A stretch of DNA of 24,450 bases, taken from positions 1 to 24,450 of the forward strand of contig CAZOBJ010000044.1 of NCBI GenBank assembly GCA_964577825.1. The letters run 5' to 3'. The notes under the pieces were generated by a model. It ran no database searches, had not been told where the DNA came from, and was given only the letters and a program-made list of their open reading frames with translations. Below, piece by piece: positions 6,347 to 14,516 of the stretch (the first letter of the stretch is position 1; each line of letters begins with the position of its first letter). The DNA is from CAZOBJ01 sp964577825 (GTDB lineage Bacteria > Planctomycetota > SZUA-567 > JAFGNG01). The position numbers and the translations under genes are program-made.

Positions 6347-7767
6347 CCGGGACCCTGGCCTGCCACGCGGCGCTCCTGCGCGCGGTGGGCGTGGCCCTGG
6401 CCGTGGGCGCGGTGTCGGGGCCTATGGGCCGGGTGCTCGTGCATGCAAGGGGGGCGTGGTCACGCCTGGCGCTGGTACTGCTCTTGGCGCCGCTCGTTAC
6501 TCCATCCGTGTTGACCGGCTATGCCTACGCTGCCTTCGCGGTGGGCCTGCGCTCGCGGCCGGCGGGGGAAGCGCTGTACCTGGGCCTGCTGACGCTCAGG
6601 CTCGCGCCCGTGGCCGCGCTCGTGGTGGCGTTCATGCCGCAGCCGATCTCACCAACAGGCCGATACTGCTGGCGGCTGGCCCGCCCGGCCGCGCGGTGGC
6701 GCACGCGTCTCGGGTACCGCCTGCGCCAGGCGGCGCCGCCCAGGCTGTTGGCCAGCGGCGTGTGCGGGTTGCTGGCGTTTAGCGAGTTCGAGATGGTCTC
6801 TCTCCTGGGAGTCCCCTCCTGGACCGTGGCGCTCTTCGATGCGCAGGTGCAGGGCATGGAACTGGCCGACTCCCTGCGGTTGGCCCTTGCGCCGGCGGTC
6901 GTGCAGCTGGCGGTGCTCGGGGGGTTGCTCCTCCTGCTGTTGCGGGGCCGGTGGCGTGAGCCCGCAGAGCCCGGCAGTCCACCGCCGCCCGGGCCCGGTG
7001 CGGCGGCCGTGGGATGGGCGGCGCTCGTCGTGGGCGCGGGCGCGGTGACCGTTGCGCCCATGGGGATCCTGTTCGCCGAGGCGCGGGCCGGCGTCATGGG
7101 CGCGGTCCGGGACTTCGGCCTGGGCCGCGACCTTGCCGCGAGCCTGGTCTATGCGGCCGCAGGCGGGGGCCTCGGGTTCCTGGTGGCCGGCCGACTGCTG
7201 CGGTGCCGCCGACACGGGGCCCGCCCGAGTGCGCGCTGGGCCCTGTTGGCCGCGTGCGCCGGGCCGGGGCTGCTGGGGACGCTCTTCGTGAGCCTGGTGG
7301 TCCTGGGGCTTTTCCAGGCGCCCGGGCTGCGCGCACTGTATGACACGCCCTTGCCCCTGACCATAGCGCTTGCGATCCTCAGTCTCCCCTTCGCCGTGCT
7401 GCTGCGAAGCGCGGTGGAGGCGCCCGCGGACAAGACGGGCGTGCGCGCGGCCGAGCTCCTGGCCGAGGCGCCGCCCGCAACCCTGCGCGCACGGGGAAAG
7501 GCACTCCTATGGGCTCTGCGCGACCGGGGCAGGGCATGGGTCCTGTTCCTCGTGTTCCTGTGGGCCTATTTCGACGCGACCGCGGGCACGATCCTCGCGC
7601 CGCCCGCCATGCCCACGGTCTTCGGCAAGCTATACAACTTCATGCACTACGGTCGAAGCTCGCTCTTGTCTGCGCGGGTCGCGGCGGTGGTATGCGCGCC
7701 GCTGGCCGTCTTGATCGGGGCCTGGGTTTGGCGCGCGGTGCGCTGGCGGAGGGCGCGGGTTGGGTGA
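6343..7767 (+). CDS. Fe3+-type ABC transporter permease (two fused modules)
   Basis: A 474-residue polytopic membrane protein with about 12 hydrophobic helices in two halves, the architecture of FbpB/ThiP-like permeases. Family-like segments include LLLAPLVTPSVLTGYAYAAF in the first half and FLWAYFDATAGTILAPPAMP in the second. The cytoplasmic EAA loops that contact the ATPase can be placed (around SPTGRYCWRLARPAARW and GVRAAELLAEAPPATLRARG), but they are degenerate, with EAA-type residues only partly kept. The GTG at 6343 is chosen because it overlaps the stop of the binding-protein gene and has GGAG at 6331-6334; a GTG at 6310 would overlap that gene more deeply without a good ribosome site. 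The 3' end overlaps the ATPase gene by 8 bases. Confidence 0.85.
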   Translation: MTGTLACHAALLRAVGVALAVGAVSGPMGRVLVHARGAWSRLALVLLLAPLVTPSVLTGYAYAAFAVGLRSRPAGEALYLGLLTLRLAPVAALVVAFMPQPISPTGRYCWRLARPAARWRTRLGYRLRQAAPPRLLASGVCGLLAFSEFEMVSLLGVPSWTVALFDAQVQGMELADSLRLALAPAVVQLAVLGGLLLLLLRGRWREPAEPGSPPPPGPGAAAVGWAALVVGAGAVTVAPMGILFAEARAGVMGAVRDFGLGRDLAASLVYAAAGGGLGFLVAGRLLRCRRHGARPSARWALLAACAGPGLLGTLFVSLVVLGLFQAPGLRALYDTPLPLTIALAILSLPFAVLLRSAVEAPADKTGVRAAELLAEAPPATLRARGKALLWALRDRGRAWVLFLVFLWAYFDATAGTILAPPAMPTVFGKLYNFMHYGRSSLLSARVAAVVCAPLAVLIGAWVWRAVRWRRARVG

Positions 7768-9583
7768 GGCGTTGTGGGAGCTCAATCGAGTGACCCTGCG
7801 TGGCCGCCGCACGCCGCGGCTGCACGAGATTGCCCTGCGCCTGGACGCGGGACGCACCGCAGTCCTGGGCCCGTCGGGCGCGGGCAAGAGCTCGCTTTGC
7901 CATTTGCTCGTGGGATACGCGCGCCCGGACGAGGGGACGATCCGGGCGAGCCCGCACGGGGCCGAGGGACGCCCGCACGTGTTCTGGGCGCCGCAGCAGG
8001 GAGGGCTCTGGCCGCACCTGACCGCGGCCGCGCACCTGCGCGCGGTCTGTCCGAACGGGAGCGCGCGCGAAGCGCTGGAACTCTTGGACGCCTTTGACCT
8101 CCAGGACCTGACGCAGGTCCGCCCCGCCCACATGAGCCGGGGCGAGGCCGCGCGCCTGAATGTGGCCCGGGCGCTCGCCAGCCGCGCGCGCGTCGTGGTT
8201 CTGGACGAACCCCTGGCCCACGTGGACCCGGCGCGCACCCCGCGGTACTGGCAGGTGATCCGCGAGGCGACCGCTGCCTCCGACACGAGCCTGGTGTTCG
8301 CCACGCACCGCCCCGAGCCCGTGCTCGCAGAGGCAGACAAGGTGGTATGCCTGGACCAGGGAGAGCTCTTGTACGCCGGGCCGGTCGCGCCCCTGTACGC
8401 GGACCCGCCCAACGAGCGGCTGGCGCGATGCCTGGGCGAGACGAACTGGATGGAACCGGACGAGGCGCGCCTGTGGCTGGGCCAAAAGATCGAGCGGCCG
8501 CGCAGCGTGCGGCCCGAGGCCCTGGAGGTCCGCGTCGATCCGCGGGGGTCGTGCGAGGTGCGCTGGGAGCGATTTCAGGGGACCGTGGCCCAGGTGGGGC
8601 TCTGTCACCGGGAGACGGGCGCAGAGCGCACGTTTCTCCATCGTCCTCCGGGGGGACGCTTGCGCGCGGGCGTACGCGTGGCTCTGCGCGCCTTGTTGAC
8701 CGTGCTGCTCGCGCTTGTTCTGGCCGGATGCGGCGAGGACGAAGAAGATCCGGCCCTGGAGGTGAGCGCGGTCCGCGCCTGGCGCCTGCCCCCGGACGGG
8801 CCGCTGGCGCCCGCGCCGCGGGCCGTGGCCCTGTCGCCCGAGGGCGAGGCGTATGTGCTGGACACGGTCGGGCGCGTGCTCGTGTTCGGACCCGAGGGCA
8901 AGGTGCGCCGGTCGTGGCGCATGCCCGAGACGGAGCTGGGCAAGCCCGAAGGCGTTGCGGTGCTGCAAGACGGACGCGTGGCCGTGGCCGACACGCACTA
9001 TCATCGCGTGGTCTTGTTCGACCGCACGGGCGCCCAGGTCGGCGAGTTCGGGGGCCAAGGGCGCGAGCCCGGCCAGTTCCTGTATCCGGTGGGCGTGACC
9101 CAGGACGACGAGGGCCATATCTATGTGGCCGAGTACGGGTCCAACGACCGGGTGCAGAAGTTCACCGCCCAGGGCGAGTTCGTGTTGAGCTTCGGGCGAT
9201 TCGGGACCGAGGAGGGGGCGTTCCAGCGTCCCTCCGGGCTCGCGTGGCGGGCGGGACGCGTGTACGTGGCCGACGCGATCAACAACCGCATCCAGGTGTA
9301 CACCGACGAGGGCGCGTACGTGGGCGAGCTGGGCGGCGACGCGCGGCCCGAGCTCACCTTTCCCTATGACGCGGTCTTCGGACCGGACGAGGCCTTGTGG
9401 GTGGTCGAGTACGGCGCGGGGAGGCTGACCAAGCTCGACCGACAGGGCCGGGTGCTGGGCCGGTTCGGTGGGCGGGGGCGCGGACCGCGCGAGCTGTGCA
9501 CGCCCTGGGGCCTGGCCGCGGACGCGAAGCGCGTGCTCGTCATGGATACCGGCAATCGACGCGTTCTGGAGGTGGTGCCTTGA
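7760..9583 (+). CDS. ABC transporter ATPase fused in frame to a six-blade NHL propeller
   Basis: A 607-codon frame with two unlike halves. Residues 1-225 are an ABC ATPase: Walker A GPSGAGKSS (37-45), Q-loop APQQGGLWP, a degenerate signature MSRGEA (125-130, usually LSGGQ), Walker B VVVLDEP (D149, E150) and H-loop H183. Residues 245-305 look like a TOBE domain (VRPEALEVRV to AGVRVALR). Then come a hydrophobic segment ending LVLAGCGEDEEDP with a lipobox-like Cys324, and six NHL repeats to residue 607. No stop separates the halves, so either it is one protein with ATPase inside and propeller outside the membrane, or the lipoprotein is also made from an internal start (TTG 8660 after a G run, or GTG 8678). 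TTG 7760 follows GGAGGG at 7748-7753 and overlaps the permease gene. Confidence 0.8.
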   Translation: MGEALWELNRVTLRGRRTPRLHEIALRLDAGRTAVLGPSGAGKSSLCHLLVGYARPDEGTIRASPHGAEGRPHVFWAPQQGGLWPHLTAAAHLRAVCPNGSAREALELLDAFDLQDLTQVRPAHMSRGEAARLNVARALASRARVVVLDEPLAHVDPARTPRYWQVIREATAASDTSLVFATHRPEPVLAEADKVVCLDQGELLYAGPVAPLYADPPNERLARCLGETNWMEPDEARLWLGQKIERPRSVRPEALEVRVDPRGSCEVRWERFQGTVAQVGLCHRETGAERTFLHRPPGGRLRAGVRVALRALLTVLLALVLAGCGEDEEDPALEVSAVRAWRLPPDGPLAPAPRAVALSPEGEAYVLDTVGRVLVFGPEGKVRRSWRMPETELGKPEGVAVLQDGRVAVADTHYHRVVLFDRTGAQVGEFGGQGREPGQFLYPVGVTQDDEGHIYVAEYGSNDRVQKFTAQGEFVLSFGRFGTEEGAFQRPSGLAWRAGRVYVADAINNRIQVYTDEGAYVGELGGDARPELTFPYDAVFGPDEALWVVEYGAGRLTKLDRQGRVLGRFGGRGRGPRELCTPWGLAADAKRVLVMDTGNRRVLEVVP

Positions 9584-12528
9584 GGCCGGCGACGCTCGCT
9601 CGATGGGTGGTGCCGGCCGCGCGCCAGCCGGTCACGGTGCGCACGGCGCTGCCGCTCGCCGTGTTCTTGGCCGCGTGCCTGGGGGCGTGGGTGTACGTCA
9701 CGCTCGCGGACGTGGTGCTCTTCACCGATCCGGAGGGGTTCCTGGTCCTGCTGGCCGCGCCGTGGATCTGGTGGATGCAGGTCGCGGGCTACGGCGGCCT
9801 GCGCGGGGCGCGGGCGGTCGTGGCGCTGTGGGTGCGGCTTGCGCTGTTGGCCGCGTGCGCGGCGGCCTTGGCCGGACCTCGGGCCGTGCGCACGAGCGAA
9901 GCGATCACCGTGCTCTACACGGTGGACCTGAGCGACTCGGTGGGCGACCGGGCCGTGGAAGAGGCGCTCACGTACGTGGCGACCACGGTGCACGGCCGCG
10001 AGGAGGAGGACGAAGCGGGCCTGGTGGTGTTCGGACGCAACGCTGCCGTGGAGCTGCCTCCACGCAGCGTGTACCCGTTCGACGAGGGCAGCCTGAGCAT
10101 CAACAGCCGGGTGGCCCGCGACGGAACGAACCTGGCCGACGCGCTGTCTCTGTCGGCCGCCATGCTCTCCGAGGGGCGCCGAGCGCGGATCGTGCTATTG
10201 AGCGACGGGGTGGCCACGGAGGGGAATCTCGTCGCCGCGCTCGACGACCTGCAGGCCCACCGCGTACCCGTGGACGTGCTGCCCATCCAGTACGAGTACG
10301 CTTCGGAGGTCTGGCTCGAGAAGCTGGACCTCCCCCGCCAGGTGAAGGTGGGCGAGACGTACGAGGCCGCGGTGGTGCTCTCCGCCCTGGAGGACGGCAA
10401 GGGCCTGCTGGTGCTGCGCGAGAACGGCCAGCCCATCGCCCAGCAGGAGGTCAGCTTCTCCGCGGGCAAGAACCGGTACGTGCTGCCCCTGCACCTGCGC
10501 GAGCCCGGGTACTACGAGTACCTGGCCACGATCTCCGTGCCCGAGGACCAGGACCGGATCACGGAGAACAACACCGCGGCGAACGCTCTGTATCTGGAGG
10601 GCGAGGGCAAGGTGCTCCTGGTCGTGGACCCGGAGGGCAATCCGAGCGACTGGGCCGCCCTGCAAGAGGTCCTGCAGGAGGCCCGCCGCTCGGTGGAGCT
10701 CGCCACCGCGTACCAGTTCCCGCGCAATTCGCTGAGCCTGTTGCCGTATGACTGCGTGGCATTCGTCAACGTGGCCGCCGATGCGTTCGACGCGGTGCAG
10801 CTCCAGGCCGTGCACGACGCGGTGCGCGACCAGGGCCTCGGGTTTCTGATGGTGGGCGGCAAGAACAGCTTCGGACCCGGGGGATACCACCGCACACCCG
10901 TGGAGGACGCCTTGCCCGTGAGCATGGACATCACCCAGCGCAAGGTGCTGCCCAAGGGGGCGCTGGTCATCATCCTGCACACCTGCGAGTTTCCCGAGGG
11001 CAATACCTGGGCCAAGCGCATCGCCAAGCGAGCCATTCGCGTGCTCGGCGAGCGCGACGAGGTCGGCGTGCTCGCCTACGATTATCAGGGCGGCGAGTCG
11101 TGGGTCTTCTCTCTCACCCCGGCGGCCGAGTACGAGCGGCTGGCGCGCCTGATCAACAAGGCGCAGATCGGGGACATGCCCAGCTTCAGCTCGACCATGC
11201 GAATGGGCCTCAACGCCTTGACCCAGAGCGACGCGGCCGCCAAGCACATGATCATCATCTCGGACGGCGACCCGTCGCCTCCGCCGCCGGGCCTGCTGGA
11301 CTCGTTCCGCAAGGGCCGGATCAGCGTCTCCACCGTGACCATCGAGCCTCACGGGGGCCTGGACGTTCAGATCATGTACACGATCGCCGCGGCCACCGAA
11401 GGCCGGCACTACTACCCGAAGGACCCGAAGAAGCTGCCGTCCATCTTCGTGAAGGAGGCGAAGACTCTCAAGCGCAGCATGATCCGCAACGTCGACTTCG
11501 TGCCCGAGTTCGGCATGCCCTCGCCCGTGCTCAAGGGCATCGACCAGGTGCCCGCGCTGCACGGATACGTGCTCACCAGCCCAAAGCCCTCCGCGCGCAC
11601 TGTGCTGCGCGCCCCGGAGGAGGAGGTCACCGACCCCGTGCTGGCCGTGTGGCGCTACGGGTTGGGCAAGGCCGCCGCGTTCACGAGCGACCTGGCCACG
11701 AATTGGGGGCGCGACTGGGTGAAGTGGGCGCGATATCGCGCGTTCGCCACCCAACTCGTGGGCGACGTGAGCCGAGTGCGCGAAGAGTCGCACCTGCACA
11801 TGCAGGTCACCGCCGAGGGCGTGACCGGGTACATCACCGTGCAGGACCATCACCCGGACGCGGGGTTCCTGGAGGTGGGCGCGCGCGTGGCCGGGCCGCG
11901 GGGCTACACCGAAGAGCTGCGCTGCCGCCAGGTCGCGCCGGGCCGGTACGAGGGGACCTTCCAGCTGCGGGGCACGGGCCGGTACCGGGTGGCCTGCGCG
12001 GCCACCGGCGGCGAGCGCAGCGAGACCGTGGTGGGCGGGTTGGTCGTGCCCTACTCGGCCGAGTACATGCGCTTCCGGGCCAATCCCTTGGTGCTCGAAC
12101 AGATCGCGGACAAGACCGGGGGCCGCGTGCTCACCGGCGACGAAGACGGCGCGGTCCTGTTTCGCAAGGATCAGCCGCCGCGCATCAGTTCGCGCTCGGT
12201 GCTCGACTGGTTCCTGTTCGCGCTCGCGTGCCTGATTCCGCTGGACGTGGGTGTGCGGCGAATCCAGATCGACTGGGCGGCGCTCGTGAACCGGGTGCGC
12301 GGCCGCGGCGGGCGCTCCACGGCCACGATGCGCACGCTCTTGCGCCGCAAAGGCGAGCTCGCGCGCGCCGAGGAAGCACGAGAGCGCCAGAAAGGTCGCT
12401 CTCGCGCCCGGCCGAAGACCGGACCTGCGCGGCCCGGCGCGGGCGGTAAGCCGGGGCCGCGCAAGGAGGCGCCGGGAACGACCACCGGGCGCTTGGTGGA
12501 GCGCAAGCGCAAGTGGCGAGACAAGTAG
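9580..12528 (+). CDS. Large membrane VWA protein with glutamine-amidotransferase-like region
   Basis: A 982-residue protein. Order: N-terminal membrane helices (about residues 20-105); a first VWA domain with an intact MIDAS motif DLSDS (D116, S118, S120), a Thr in GTNLADAL and the LLSDGV strand; a CARDB-like beta region; a class-I-glutamine-amidotransferase-like fold (about 344-455, with GLGFLMVGGKNSFGPGGY); a second VWA domain (from about 462) whose MIDAS is replaced by HTCEF; a beta domain; a final membrane helix (about 874-892); and a basic Arg/Lys/Pro tail of about 75 residues. Such proteins are common in Planctomycetes near MoxR genes and probably act outside the membrane. The TTG at 9580 overlaps the previous stop (TTGA) and has GGAGG seven bases upstream; the frame extends further upstream, but only as a shadow of the NHL region. 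Confidence 0.85.
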   Translation: MRPATLARWVVPAARQPVTVRTALPLAVFLAACLGAWVYVTLADVVLFTDPEGFLVLLAAPWIWWMQVAGYGGLRGARAVVALWVRLALLAACAAALAGPRAVRTSEAITVLYTVDLSDSVGDRAVEEALTYVATTVHGREEEDEAGLVVFGRNAAVELPPRSVYPFDEGSLSINSRVARDGTNLADALSLSAAMLSEGRRARIVLLSDGVATEGNLVAALDDLQAHRVPVDVLPIQYEYASEVWLEKLDLPRQVKVGETYEAAVVLSALEDGKGLLVLRENGQPIAQQEVSFSAGKNRYVLPLHLREPGYYEYLATISVPEDQDRITENNTAANALYLEGEGKVLLVVDPEGNPSDWAALQEVLQEARRSVELATAYQFPRNSLSLLPYDCVAFVNVAADAFDAVQLQAVHDAVRDQGLGFLMVGGKNSFGPGGYHRTPVEDALPVSMDITQRKVLPKGALVIILHTCEFPEGNTWAKRIAKRAIRVLGERDEVGVLAYDYQGGESWVFSLTPAAEYERLARLINKAQIGDMPSFSSTMRMGLNALTQSDAAAKHMIIISDGDPSPPPPGLLDSFRKGRISVSTVTIEPHGGLDVQIMYTIAAATEGRHYYPKDPKKLPSIFVKEAKTLKRSMIRNVDFVPEFGMPSPVLKGIDQVPALHGYVLTSPKPSARTVLRAPEEEVTDPVLAVWRYGLGKAAAFTSDLATNWGRDWVKWARYRAFATQLVGDVSRVREESHLHMQVTAEGVTGYITVQDHHPDAGFLEVGARVAGPRGYTEELRCRQVAPGRYEGTFQLRGTGRYRVACAATGGERSETVVGGLVVPYSAEYMRFRANPLVLEQIADKTGGRVLTGDEDGAVLFRKDQPPRISSRSVLDWFLFALACLIPLDVGVRRIQIDWAALVNRVRGRGGRSTATMRTLLRRKGELARAEEARERQKGRSRARPKTGPARPGAGGKPGPRKEAPGTTTGRLVERKRKWRDK

Positions 12529-12571
12529 GCGGCCGCGAAGACGGCCTGCGCCCGCGCGGTGCAGGGGCCGC
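12529..12571 (+). other. Predicted RNA structure in the gap before moxR
   Basis: Directly after the TAG of the VWA gene, GCGGCC (12529-12534) can pair with GGCCGC (12566-12571). The enclosed hairpin CTGCGCC-CGCGC-GGTGCAG (12546-12564) has seven pairs including one G-U, plus C12545-G12565. No T run follows. It could be an RNA processing or attenuation element inside the operon, or simply a by-product of very high GC. Confidence 0.25.
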
Positions 12572-12596
12572 ATAGACGCGCAGAAGGGAGCCAAGC

Positions 12597-13597
12597 ATGG
12601 ACGACCTCAAGGCACTGCAGGCGGAGGCGGAGGACTTTCGCAAGGCCTTTGTCCGGGTACGTCAGGAGATCGCCCGCGTGATCGTTGGCCAGGAACGCGT
12701 GGTCGAGGGCGCGATCGTGGCGCTCATCGCGGGCGGGCACGTGCTGCTGGAGGGCGTGCCGGGCCTGGGCAAGACCGAGCTCGTCAAGGCGATGAGCCGG
12801 GTGCTCGACCTGGAGTTCCGGCGGATCCAGTTCACCCCGGACCTCATGCCCGGGGACATCGTGGGCACCACGATCATGTCGGCGGACGACCAGGGACGCT
12901 ACCGGTTCGAGTTCCGGCGCGGGCCCATTTTCACCCAGCTCCTGCTGGCCGACGAGATCAACCGCGCCACCCCCAAGACACAGTCCGCGCTCCTGGAGAC
13001 GATGCAGGAGGAGTCCGTGACCACGCGGGGGACCACGTATCGGCTCACGCCCCCCTTCTTCACCATGGCCACTCAGAACCCCATCGAGCAGGAGGGGACC
13101 TATCCGCTGCCCGAGGCGCAGCTGGACCGGTTCATGTTCAAGATCGACGTGCCGTTCCTGAATCGCAAGGAACTGAACGAAGTGGCCAGCCGCACGATCC
13201 TGCATCGCCCCGTGACCCTGAACAAAGTCCTCGAAGGGCCTCGGATCATGCAGCTGCGCGAGATCCTCGAGAAGGTGGTGGTGGCCGATCCGATCCGCGA
13301 CTACGCGGTGCGGATGATCCTGGCCACGCACCCGGGCAGCGGTTTCGCCCCGGAGAAGTTCGAGCGGTTCGTGCGCTGGGGCGCCAGCCCGCGGGCCACC
13401 CAGGCGCTCCTGCGCGCCGCGCGGGTGCGGGCGTTGGCCGAGGCCGCGCGCACGTGGCCTTCCAGGACGTGCGCCACTTCGTGCAGCCGGTGTTGCAGCA
13501 CCGGGTTCTGCTCAACTACGACGGCCAGGCCGAGAACGTACAGGTCCCGCAGATGGTGCGCGAGCTGGCCGACAGCTTGCCGGAGGAAGCGACCTGA
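12597..13597 (+). CDS. MoxR-family AAA+ ATPase, with a one-base frameshift
   Basis: A MoxR-type AAA+ ATPase, chaperone-like and usually acting with VWA proteins. It has Walker A GVPGLGKT (residues 53-60), Walker B LLLADEINRA (about 116-125), TQNPIEQEGTYPLPEAQLDRF around sensor 1, and a lid domain. The ATG at 12597 has AAGGGAG six bases upstream. Reading stays normal to about residue 281, then shifts: after GAG at 13440-13442 the family-like continuation GRAHVAFQDVRHFVQPVL lies in the -1 frame, running to a TGA at 13595-13597. Restoring one G (GAGGCC to GAGGGCC) gives a clean 333-residue MoxR. Without it, the frame runs on through about 58 nonsense residues into the DUF58 gene and gives an artificial 639-residue fusion. 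A sequencing or assembly error is the simplest cause; a real mutation is possible. Confidence 0.85.
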
Positions 13598-13613
13598 GCC
13601 ACGGGAGAGCGCG

Positions 13614-14516
13614 ATGACCGCTTCTTCGACGCGTCAACTGACGACGCTCCTGCCCAACCAGGTGCTGGCGCGCCTGGAGCAACTGCGCATCGGGTCCGCG
13701 CGCCGGTTCACGAACAAGAGCCGCGGCGAGCACCTGGCGGGCAAGGGGGGGGGGGCCACGGACTTCTCGGACTATCGGGACTATTCGGCGGGGGACGACC
13801 TGCGGTTCGTGGACTGGAACATCTTCAGCCGGCTGCACCGGCCGTACGTGAAGCTCTACGAGCAGGAAGAGGAAATGCACGTGCTCCTGCTCGTGGACGG
13901 GAGCGCGTCCATGGACTTCGAGGGCAAGTTCGACCTGGCCCGCTCCCTGGCCGCGGCGTTCGGGGTGATGGGCCTGCTGGGCCGCGAGCGGGTGAGCGCC
14001 TATGCCTGCGGCGGCCAGACCCTGGGCCCGCGGCGCCTGGCGCCGTGCACCGGGCGGGCGAGCTTCCCGAAGCTTTTCCGCTTCCTGGAGGACTTGGCCC
14101 CCGAGGGCGGCATGCCCGTGGACGACGGGATCCTGAGTGCGCTGCGCGAGCACGCGGGCCGCGGAGTGGCGGTGGTGGTCTCGGACTTCCTGACCTTCGG
14201 CAATGTGCATTCGTCGCTCAGCCGGCTGTTCGGCGCAGGGCTCGAGATCTTCGCGATCCAGATCCTGTCCGCGACCGAGGCGGACCCGGAGCTCGGTAGC
14301 GACGCGCGTCTGGTGGACTGCGAGACCGCGCAGACCCTGGACGTGACCGGGGCGCGCGACATCTTGGAGGTCTATCACCAGTACCGAGAGGCCTACACGC
14401 GTGATCTGGCGGCGGCGTGCCGCCAGCGCGGGGGACGGTTCCTGCAGGTCCGCTCGGACGAGAGCGTCTCGGACGTCTTGCTGGGACGGCTGCTGCGCAG
14501 GGGATGGGTGGGATGA
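13614..14516 (+). CDS. DUF58 domain protein (VWA-like partner of MoxR)
   Basis: A 300-residue soluble DUF58 protein. The signature TDFSDYRDYSAGDDLRFVDW is followed by KLYEQEEEMHVLLLVDGSASM, whose DGSAS is an intact MIDAS motif of the VWA fold; the VVVSDFLT strand supplies a further acidic position. DUF58 proteins are encoded next to MoxR ATPases across bacteria and are presumed substrates or partners, but their biochemical role is not known. The ATG at 13614 follows GGGAGA at 13603-13608 and lies 16 bases after the restored moxR stop. Because of the moxR frameshift, this frame is open back into moxR. The codons for KGGGA contain an 11-G run (13745-13755). The stop overlaps the next start (ATGA at 14513-14516). 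Confidence 0.9.
   Translation: MTASSTRQLTTLLPNQVLARLEQLRIGSARRFTNKSRGEHLAGKGGGATDFSDYRDYSAGDDLRFVDWNIFSRLHRPYVKLYEQEEEMHVLLLVDGSASMDFEGKFDLARSLAAAFGVMGLLGRERVSAYACGGQTLGPRRLAPCTGRASFPKLFRFLEDLAPEGGMPVDDGILSALREHAGRGVAVVVSDFLTFGNVHSSLSRLFGAGLEIFAIQILSATEADPELGSDARLVDCETAQTLDVTGARDILEVYHQYREAYTRDLAAACRQRGGRFLQVRSDESVSDVLLGRLLRRGWVG
13745..13755 (+). repeat. Run of eleven G in the DUF58 gene
   Basis: Eleven consecutive G bases encode the Gly-rich turn just before the DUF58 signature (K-G-G-G-A). The frame is intact at this length. Runs of this size are prone to replication slippage and to sequencing error, so the true length deserves checking. Confidence 0.85.

Noticed and set aside
10195..12594. 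A 799-residue antisense ORF opposite the VWA gene
   Set aside because: Its composition (His, Gly, Arg, Ala) is typical of a shadow frame, it has no recognisable domain, and the + strand VWA protein has clear motifs.
12597..14516. A genuine 639-residue MoxR-DUF58 fusion protein
   Set aside because: The middle 58 residues look non-coding, while the -1 frame carries a conserved MoxR C terminus and a stop just before an independent DUF58 start with its own ribosome site.
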